Assembly (NCBI GenBank): GCA_021782065.1
Contig: JAJXVQ010000024.1
Coordinates: forward strand, 1-12,792
DNA from: Pseudomonadota bacterium
Lineage (GTDB): Bacteria > Pseudomonadota > Gammaproteobacteria > UBA1113
Length of the DNA stretch: 12,792 nt
Reading direction: 5' to 3'
Each line of letters starts with the position of its first letter. Positions within the stretch are counted from its first letter, which is position 1. Position numbers and translations under genes: made by a program. The notes beneath the pieces were generated by a model. That model saw only the letters and a list, made by a program, of their open reading frames with translations, was not told where the DNA came from and did no database searches. This document shows, in pieces, positions 7,759-12,792 of this stretch.

Positions 7759-8601
7759 CCCACCCAGAATCCCCAAGAATAATATCAACCCCAACCATTG
7801 ATTATTCAAAAAGGCTTGAAAACAACGCTTGGACTCACGACGATAGGCTAAAATCTGTTGATACACAAAAAGACCCGCACACACAACCCAAGCTACAAAA
7901 TAAAGCCATTGCAATTGCGTCAAGATTCCTACGTAAAACCACGCCCCTAAAGCGAAGATCTGAAAAATACCTACCCACAACCTATCATAATGGCCAAATA
8001 AAATAGCACTGGACCGTATACCGATTCTGATATCATCTTCCCTATCCACCATGGCATACCAAGTATCATAGACAATGGTCCACACCACTGCACCCAAATA
8101 TAACCACAAGGTTACTGCATTGACTTTATTTGCTTGTGCCACAAAAGCCATGGGAATAGCCAAATACCAACCCAAACCCAATATAGCTTGCGGCATGGGA
8201 AAAAAGCGCTTGGTTAATGGATAAATGAGGGCTATTGCTAAAGCCAAACAAGCCCATAAAAATGTGGCTAAATTCAAACCTAATACCAGGATTAAACCTA
8301 TGGTGCATAAGCTTGCGAGTAATAGCCACGCTTCAAGTGGGGTAACACTGCCCGTTACCAAGGGTCTATCGCGCGTTCTTGCCACCAACCCATCGAAGTT
8401 TCTATCGGCTAAATCGTTGACCACACAACCCGCACTGCGCATCACAACAACACCTAAGGTAAATATAAGCCAATTCTTGAAAGAAGGCAGACCCAGAGTA
8501 GCCAACCACAAAGCCCACCAAGTCGGCCACAGCAGCAGTAAAATCCCCACCGGTTTGTGTAAGCGCATCAATTTAGCATAAGCAAGCAATTTTTGTTTCA
8601 T
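7744..8601 (-). CDS. ubiA: 4-hydroxybenzoate polyprenyltransferase
   Basis: An inner-membrane enzyme that attaches the polyprenyl tail to 4-hydroxybenzoate in ubiquinone synthesis. The 285 residues (E. coli 290) are mostly hydrophobic, with eight to nine probable helices. Both aspartate-rich magnesium/diphosphate motifs are present: NDLADRNFD at 62-70 and YDTWYAMVDREDD at 178-190, along with KPVGILLLLWPT near the N-terminus and the C-terminal FLNNQWLGL, close to E. coli UbiA. Start choice: ATG 8601-8599 gives the expected N-terminus (KLLAYAKLMRLHKP), though no strong Shine-Dalgarno precedes it. ubiC, the chorismate lyase that precedes ubiA in E. coli, is not here. The gene is convergent with pyk and overlaps its end by 15 bases. 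Confidence 0.96.
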   Translation of the reverse strand: MKQKLLAYAKLMRLHKPVGILLLLWPTWWALWLATLGLPSFKNWLIFTLGVVVMRSAGCVVNDLADRNFDGLVARTRDRPLVTGSVTPLEAWLLLASLCTIGLILVLGLNLATFLWACLALAIALIYPLTKRFFPMPQAILGLGWYLAIPMAFVAQANKVNAVTLWLYLGAVVWTIVYDTWYAMVDREDDIRIGIRSSAILFGHYDRLWVGIFQIFALGAWFYVGILTQLQWLYFVAWVVCAGLFVYQQILAYRRESKRCFQAFLNNQWLGLILFLGILGGLWHH

Positions 8602-8636
8602 AGGATGGCCATTAAAGTGGGTTATTTTCAGGTAAA

Positions 8637-8665
8637 ATTATACTATATAATACTCATAGAAGTCC
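8637..8665 (-). promoter_or_regulatory. Candidate ubiA promoter
   Basis: On the minus strand a perfect TATAAT (8642-8637) lies about 35 bases before the ubiA start. The -35 position at 17 bases reads GGACTT, a weak match, so the promoter would be weak or activator-assisted if real. Confidence 0.3.
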
Positions 8666-8671
8666 TTAAGG

Positions 8672-8712
8672 TTATAGTACGGATTATAGAAACACTATAA
8701 AACGAACTATAG
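8672..8712. promoter_or_regulatory. 41-base inverted repeat, candidate operator
   Basis: Four six-base boxes in dyad order: TTATAG (8672-8677), TTATAG (8684-8689), CTATAA (8695-8700) and CTATAG (8707-8712), separated by 6, 5 and 6 bases. Taken as two 18-base arms, 14 of 18 positions are complementary around a five-base centre (8690-8694). Box starts 11-12 bases apart put each box on about the same face of the helix, as expected for a dimeric repressor or a pair of dimers. It lies between candidate promoters for ubiA and pnuC. The regulator is unknown, and I do not recognise it as an NrtR, NadR or NiaR site. In AT-rich DNA the single boxes could arise by chance; the symmetry is the stronger argument. 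Confidence 0.45.
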
Positions 8713-8725
8713 CGTAAACCCTATT

Positions 8726-8754
8726 TTGTGCAAATTATTTCTTTTAAATATAAC
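8726..8754 (+). promoter_or_regulatory. Candidate pnuC promoter
   Basis: TTGTGC (8726-8731) and TATAAC (8749-8754) with a 17-base spacer match the sigma-70 consensus at 3 of 6 and 5 of 6 positions. A transcript from here would have a leader of roughly 90 bases before the GTG start of pnuC. Confidence 0.35.
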
Positions 8755-8848
8755 TAGATAGCCTCCTACTAAGCATGGCTATCATTCACAGTATAAACAT
8801 GTTATAAGGCTAAACTAGTGTGCTTTCGTTTATTTTGAGAGGTTTACC

Positions 8849-9427
8849 GTGTCCATAACAGAAATGATTGCCGTCCTATTCAGCTTGTTATCGGTTTATT
8901 TTTGTATAAAAAACAACAAGTTATGCTGGCCTATGAGTATTATCGGGGTAAGTGCTTACGCTATTTTGTTTTTGACCCAATCGTCCTATGCTAATTTTGC
9001 ACTGCAATTTGTGTTTTTAGCACAAAGTATCTATGGCTGGTATTTCTGGAACAAAAAAGAAAATACTCGAAAAATAACTCGCATTGATTTTAAGCAGGCT
9101 ATTTTATTATTGCTACTGTTTATTGTGATAGAAACCGTGACCTTTTGGATCATAACCCATTTTACACAAACACCGGAAACCAATGTCATTATGGACTCCG
9201 CCAGCGCTACGCTGAGCATCGTTGCCTTATATCTTATGGCTAGAAAAGTAATAGAGCATTGGGTATTGTGGGTCATTGCAGATGTTATATTTATAGTTTA
9301 TTTCATACATTTAGGGCTGTATCTTTCCAGTGCACTCTATGTAACCTTTTTTGTGCTATCTATTAATGGCTACAGAAACTGGAGTAGAATTAGCGGCGTC
9401 TTACCGCACAAAACAGAAGCGCTATGA
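8849..9427 (+). CDS. pnuC: PnuC-family nicotinamide riboside transporter
   Basis: An inner-membrane facilitator that brings in nicotinamide riboside (or a related vitamin; PnuC relatives also carry riboflavin or thiamine) for NAD salvage. The 192 residues are nearly all membrane segments, about seven. Family marks are CWPMSIIGVSAYA at 26-38, QSIYGWYFW at 59-67, a conserved Asp116, then LMARKVIEHW..W...D at 129-145 and the closing GLYLSSALY near 156-164. The start is GTG at 8849 with GAGAGG six bases upstream; no better ATG exists in frame. No NAD kinase/NMN adenylyltransferase gene such as nadR is nearby to confirm the substrate. The last 38 bases overlap the convergent MFS gene, and the C-terminal tail after RNWSR is probably not conserved. 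Confidence 0.9.
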   Translation: MSITEMIAVLFSLLSVYFCIKNNKLCWPMSIIGVSAYAILFLTQSSYANFALQFVFLAQSIYGWYFWNKKENTRKITRIDFKQAILLLLLFIVIETVTFWIITHFTQTPETNVIMDSASATLSIVALYLMARKVIEHWVLWVIADVIFIVYFIHLGLYLSSALYVTFFVLSINGYRNWSRISGVLPHKTEAL

Positions 9428-10577
9428 TAATCATCATTACCACAAATAAGCCGCTCATCATCGCTGCCAGAGAATATATCATCAGCCCCATCAAAGAAAG
9501 CACTATAATAGATGCCAGTAGATCGATGCTGGTTATCAAAGACGAGGCGGTGGCTGTATCGCTAGATTGTTCAGTGGCTAAAGCGAGTGCATTGCAAAAA
9601 ATAGCTGGTAAGCCTAGAAATAATAGCATCATCCATAAAAATAGAAACCCTATGGTCAAGTGGCCACTTAGTGTAGTCAAAAGCAACAGTATTGCACTAC
9701 TTAATGACATTATAATCCCCGCAATGATTACCTTTCTAAGGCTAAACCAGGTTACACATTTTGCCGATAAGATGTTGCCTACGGCTAGACCTGCAAACAC
9801 ACATAAATTATAGGTACCAAAATCATCGGCGGAAAGATTGAAAAGTTTGTCACTTACAATAGGTGCTATAGCTGAAAAAGTAAAAATAATCCCCGTAGTA
9901 ATACCCCAAATAATAGAATATATCCATAACTTACCACTACGCGCCACCCTATAATACTGACACAGCATTTTTTTAAAGCTGACTGCTTCAGTAGCCACTG
10001 GTTTTGTTTCCGGTAAACGCGATACGAGAAAAGCCACCACTACGCAATATATCATGTAAAAATAGAAACAACTGGGCCAATACCAATACGACACCAATAA
10101 ACCACCTACATAAATCGCCAAACCTGGCATAATGGCAAAGGCAAGCGTGCTATAGGCGATGACCCTCCCGCGCTCTTGCCTGTCTGTAAATACATCGCTG
10201 ATCAACGTAAACGCTATGGTTAAGCCTGCACTTGCACCCAATGCCGACAGAAATCTAGCCGCCAGAAAAACAGTAAACCCTCCTATGGAAGGTGCAAGTG
10301 CGCATAATAAAGAGCTAATAAAAGCAACGCTGATGCCTGCATATAAGGTGTTTTTGCGGCCATAACGATTAGCCAAAGGAGCATAAATTAAGGGACCTAT
10401 GGTATAACCCAGCAAAAATAGAGAAATCGTTAATTGTGTGCTAGCCGTGCTGATTTTAAATTCGCTCTGTAACTGCGGCAATCCTGGGGTAAATAATACC
10501 GATGCCACAGAGGCAAAAGACACCAGTATGATTAAGGTATACAGCGGAATAGATTTTTGCATTTGCCTTTGTTCCAT
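9390..10577 (-). CDS. MFS transporter, Bcr/CflA-like drug exporter
   Basis: A 395-residue inner-membrane protein with about twelve hydrophobic segments, the usual size for the DHA1 group of proton-coupled exporters. The N-terminal third follows the Bcr/CflA pattern: FTPGLPQLQSEF at 29-40, QLTISLFLLGYTIGPLIYAP at 48-67, then motif A as LANRYGRK at 68-75, and R-x-LSALGASAGL near 108-119. Motif A normally has Asp where Asn70 stands. That may alter coupling, or the protein may belong to a divergent subgroup. The substrate cannot be told from sequence. The start at 10577 has GAGGG nine bases upstream on the minus strand. It is divergent from hypA with only 37 bases between, and convergent with pnuC with a 38-base overlap. 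Confidence 0.88.
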   Translation of the reverse strand: MEQRQMQKSIPLYTLIILVSFASVASVLFTPGLPQLQSEFKISTASTQLTISLFLLGYTIGPLIYAPLANRYGRKNTLYAGISVAFISSLLCALAPSIGGFTVFLAARFLSALGASAGLTIAFTLISDVFTDRQERGRVIAYSTLAFAIMPGLAIYVGGLLVSYWYWPSCFYFYMIYCVVVAFLVSRLPETKPVATEAVSFKKMLCQYYRVARSGKLWIYSIIWGITTGIIFTFSAIAPIVSDKLFNLSADDFGTYNLCVFAGLAVGNILSAKCVTWFSLRKVIIAGIIMSLSSAILLLLTTLSGHLTIGFLFLWMMLLFLGLPAIFCNALALATEQSSDTATASSLITSIDLLASIIVLSLMGLMIYSLAAMMSGLFVVMMIIIALLFCAVRRR

Positions 10578-10614
10578 TATAAACTACCCTCTTTAAAATA
10601 AAAGCGATGTAACT

Positions 10615-10962
10615 ATGCATGAACTCACATTGTGCTTTAACCTCATTCGCATATTGGAGCAAAGTGCCCATAGCACCTCGCCGCCTATTACTCGCATTAA
10701 AACCGTATGGCTGGAGATAGGCGAATTAGCCGGCATAGACTTAGACGCCATTCGCTTTAGCTTCCCTATTGCCGCTACCCACACCTTGGCCAAGGATGCC
10801 ACACTCAAGATCAAGACTCAAGCCGGACAAGCCTACTGCAATAGTTGTGATAAAAATGTTATTATAAGCTCTCTCTTGGCGCCCTGCGCTATTTGTGGTC
10901 AGTACAATTATACCATTACTCAGGGTAAAGCATTCCGAGTTATTAAAATGGAAACAACATAA
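10615..10962 (+). CDS. hypA: Hydrogenase nickel-insertion protein HypA
   Basis: A small cytosolic metallochaperone that hands nickel, with HypB, to the large subunit of [NiFe]-hydrogenase. The 115 residues (E. coli 116) start MHE, where His2 is the nickel ligand, so the start must be at 10615. The zinc-finger pairs Cys75-x2-Cys78 and Cys91-x2-Cys94 have the same spacing as E. coli. The core LEIGELAGID near 33-42 is typical of the family. HybF/HypA paralogues and urease-linked HypA share these motifs, but the hypB-hypF neighbours point to hydrogenase. The Shine-Dalgarno is weak. The stop overlaps the hypB start by one base (TAATG). Confidence 0.95.
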   Translation: MHELTLCFNLIRILEQSAHSTSPPITRIKTVWLEIGELAGIDLDAIRFSFPIAATHTLAKDATLKIKTQAGQAYCNSCDKNVIISSLLAPCAICGQYNYTITQGKAFRVIKMETT

Positions 10963-11693
10963 TGTGTGGTTATTGCGGTTGCGGACACGAGCATGTACAC
11001 GATCAACACCATGAGCACGATCATGCTCATGATGCTAGGATCATTGAAATTGAACAAGATATTTTAGAGGAAAATCAACACTTTGCCGATCAAAACCGCG
11101 CCTATTTCGCTAAAAATCATATTGTTGCCCTAAATCTCATGTCTAGCCCCGGCTCTGGCAAAACCACTTTGTTGATAGAAACCATACGCGCATTCAAACA
11201 ACGTTGTGCTATCAGCGTCATAGAAGGTGATCAACAAACCGATCTAGACGCAAAGCGGATTGCGGCAACGGGCGTACCCGTAGTACAAATCAATACCGGC
11301 AAAGCCTGCCATTTAGATGCGCATCGTATAGGCCATGCTCTAAGCGATTTAGCGCCCAACAACAGTATATTATTCATAGAAAATGTAGGCAATTTGGTTT
11401 GTCCTGCTTTATTTGATTTAGGTGAAAAAGCTAAAATAGTGATTTTGTCTGTTACCGAGGGTGATGATAAACCGTTGAAGTATCCGCATATGTTTGCCGA
11501 AGCGCGCTCGATGATTATCAATAAAATTGACTTACTCCCTTATGTTTCTTTTAATGTAGAGCAATGCATAGAATATGCTAGACGGGTGAACCCTTCTATA
11601 GAAGTATTGCAAACCTCGGCGACTACATTACAAGGTATAGAACCATGGTGTGACTGGTTGTTGCAAACTTATGATGCAACGCTTACAACTTAA
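10962..11693 (+). CDS. hypB: Hydrogenase nickel-incorporation GTPase HypB
   Basis: A cytosolic GTPase that drives nickel insertion into [NiFe]-hydrogenase together with HypA. Across 243 residues it shows the N-terminal high-affinity nickel motif CxxCGC (Cys2, Cys5, Cys7), then a histidine-rich stretch with eight His between 9 and 23. The G domain follows: P-loop SSPGSGKTT at 61-69, EGDQQTDLDAKRI at 88-100, the second metal site Cys115-His116, ENVGNLVCPALFDLGE at 140-155 with Cys147, and NKID at 187-190. It therefore combines the E. coli-type cysteine motif with the His-rich store typical of rhizobial HypB. The start overlaps the hypA stop by one base. The hypF start lies 23 bases inside its end. 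Confidence 0.97.
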   Translation: MCGYCGCGHEHVHDQHHEHDHAHDARIIEIEQDILEENQHFADQNRAYFAKNHIVALNLMSSPGSGKTTLLIETIRAFKQRCAISVIEGDQQTDLDAKRIAATGVPVVQINTGKACHLDAHRIGHALSDLAPNNSILFIENVGNLVCPALFDLGEKAKIVILSVTEGDDKPLKYPHMFAEARSMIINKIDLLPYVSFNVEQCIEYARRVNPSIEVLQTSATTLQGIEPWCDWLLQTYDATLTT

Positions 11694-12792
11694 AGTTTTC
11701 GGCCTAGTACAAGGGGTAGGTTTTAGGCCCTATATTTACCGTTTAGCAACGGCATTGAATCTAAGCGGCTTTATTAAAAATGACCCCTATGGCGTATACA
11801 TAGAAATACAAGGTAAGGAGTGCCCACGCTTTTTAAGCGCACTGACAAAAGACTTACCGCCCTTAGCGCGCATAGATTCTATAGCACAAAAAGAAATTGC
11901 CCTAAAAAAGAGTACGCCCCCTTTTGCAATCCATCACAGTGCAGACGGTATCGTGCGCAGTAAGATTCCTGCTGATACCGCTGTTTGCGACGATTGTTTA
12001 TATGACCTCTTTGATTCGAATAGCCCGTTTTATCATTACCCCTTTGTACAATGTACGCAGTGCGGTCCTCGTTATAGCCTAACCTGGAAATTGCCTTACG
12101 ATAGAAAGCATACCCATTTAGCGATTTTTGACCCATGCTTGAAATGTCGCGATAGCTACGACAATCCAGATGACCGGCGTTATCATGCCGAGACCATTGC
12201 CTGTGCACAATGTGGCCCTAGCTTAAGCCATTCTATTCCCGATATGGCTTCTGTTATTACACAAGGTAAAATCCTTGCTCTAAAAAGCGTCGGGGGTTAT
12301 CAATTGATTTGTGATGCGCGCGATACCAATGCATTACAAAAATTACGTTCTAATAAAGGCCGCCTACACAAGCCTTTCGCATTGATGGTGTTGAATTCTG
12401 CCTCGGCAAAACCAATCGTTGCTTGTAATAAAACCGCTTTGCAATTATTAAACAGCCCAGAGCGCCCCATTGTGGTATTAAAGAAGGCAGATAACACTTT
12501 ACCATCACCAATAGCACCGGGACTAAATAGCTTAGGGGTTATGTTGCCCTATACGCCCGCACACTATTTACTGTTTCAGGCACTACTGGGATCACCTATT
12601 GGACATGACTGGCTAGAGAAGAAAAATGATCTAGTATTAGTCATCACGAGTGCCAATAACAGCGACAACCCAATTATTCAAGAAAATGATGTTGCAGCAG
12701 AAGAGTTGCACGCCATAGCCGATTGCGTAGTACATTACAACCGTGATATTAGCACTGGCATAGACGATTCAGTAGTACAATTCATTGCTAAA
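11671..12792 (+). CDS. hypF: Carbamoyltransferase HypF, 5' part (runs off the window)
   Basis: HypF makes thiocarbamate on HypE from carbamoyl phosphate and ATP, the source of the CN ligands of [NiFe]-hydrogenase. About 374 codons of a normally 750-760-residue protein are visible, open to the last base. Numbered from ATG 11674: an acylphosphatase domain (about 1-90) with the GVGFRP loop (Arg18) and Asn36; two zinc-finger pairs with Cys105/108, 127/130, 155/158 and 177/180, spaced 18, 24 and 18 residues as in the family; then a YrdC/Sua5-like domain from about 190 (KSVGGYQLICDA, HKPFALM, LPYTPAHYLLF, DDSVVQ). The C-terminal Kae1-like domain lies outside. ATG 11671 and ATG 11674 are both in frame and neither has a Shine-Dalgarno. 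The start lies inside hypB, so translational coupling is likely. Confidence 0.95.
   Translation, partial: MMQRLQLKVFGLVQGVGFRPYIYRLATALNLSGFIKNDPYGVYIEIQGKECPRFLSALTKDLPPLARIDSIAQKEIALKKSTPPFAIHHSADGIVRSKIPADTAVCDDCLYDLFDSNSPFYHYPFVQCTQCGPRYSLTWKLPYDRKHTHLAIFDPCLKCRDSYDNPDDRRYHAETIACAQCGPSLSHSIPDMASVITQGKILALKSVGGYQLICDARDTNALQKLRSNKGRLHKPFALMVLNSASAKPIVACNKTALQLLNSPERPIVVLKKADNTLPSPIAPGLNSLGVMLPYTPAHYLLFQALLGSPIGHDWLEKKNDLVLVITSANNSDNPIIQENDVAAEELHAIADCVVHYNRDISTGIDDSVVQFIAK

Larger units (their letters stand above)
8602..8848. other. Divergent ubiA/pnuC intergenic region
   Basis: This AT-rich spacer has no coding frame. It carries a perfect -10 hexamer facing ubiA, a symmetric four-box inverted repeat in the middle and a promoter-like pair facing pnuC, all listed separately. 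This order suggests one regulatory site could influence both genes. Confidence 0.4.

Noticed and set aside
8225..8581. 118-codon plus-strand frame antisense to ubiA
   Set aside because: It is rich in Lys, Ala, Ser and Thr as expected for the complement of a membrane protein gene, and the UbiA motifs on the other strand are intact.
9424..9813. 129-codon plus-strand frame starting at the pnuC stop
   Set aside because: It lies wholly antisense to the MFS gene, whose helices and motifs are clear; it has no family features of its own.
11879..12208. 109-codon minus-strand frame inside hypF
   Set aside because: It is a shadow of the HypF zinc-finger region, which has exact family cysteine spacing on the plus strand.
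1..12792. CRISPR array, tRNA, rRNA or riboswitch
   Set aside because: No regularly spaced repeats, no tRNA-like cloverleaf or conserved rRNA stretch, and no recognised riboswitch core were seen in the intergenic regions.

Overview
The window looks like a chromosomal segment of a gammaproteobacterium, most like Legionellales (Legionella/Coxiella relatives). This rests on gene order (tkt-gap-pgk-pyk as one run), on E. coli-like sequences for transketolase, PGK, UbiA and the Hyp proteins, on moderate AT-richness, and on a nicotinamide riboside transporter, which is common in host-dependent bacteria. The lineage is inferred from remembered family sequences; no search was run.

Layout. (1) Bases 1-2149 are AT-rich accessory DNA. 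They hold an unrecognised gene (ORF 366-1244). Its natural start appears to be an ATG at 256 behind a strong Shine-Dalgarno, but that start is cut off from the body by two same-direction frame changes, so the gene is probably broken. Next comes a decayed IS200/IS605-type insertion sequence on the minus strand (about 1415-1905) with both end hairpins, a transposase carrying an in-frame stop, and an internal deletion. (2) Bases 2150-7758 are a compact plus-strand central-carbon operon: transketolase, glyceraldehyde-3-phosphate dehydrogenase, phosphoglycerate kinase and pyruvate kinase, with junctions from a 1-base overlap to 10 bases and a candidate promoter at 2089-2117. (3) ubiA (ubiquinone synthesis) lies on the minus strand and overlaps the pyk tail by 15 bases. 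A 247-base divergent intergenic region follows, with candidate promoters on both sides of a symmetric 41-base inverted repeat that looks like an operator. (4) pnuC (plus) and a Bcr/CflA-like MFS exporter (minus) converge and overlap by 38 bases. (5) hypA-hypB-hypF start a plus-strand [NiFe]-hydrogenase maturation operon with overlapping genes. hypF runs off the right edge, with its first three domains in view.

How the genes work together. The operon at 2150-7758 links the non-oxidative pentose phosphate pathway to lower glycolysis and makes NADH and ATP. UbiA supplies the respiratory quinone and PnuC supplies an NAD precursor. HypA and HypB deliver nickel and HypF starts CN ligand synthesis for a [NiFe]-hydrogenase, whose structural genes are not in this window. 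Most of the window is ordinary housekeeping DNA. The parts most worth a second look are the frame-broken orphan gene and the dyad between ubiA and pnuC. I see no CRISPR array, tRNA, rRNA or recognisable novel multi-gene system.
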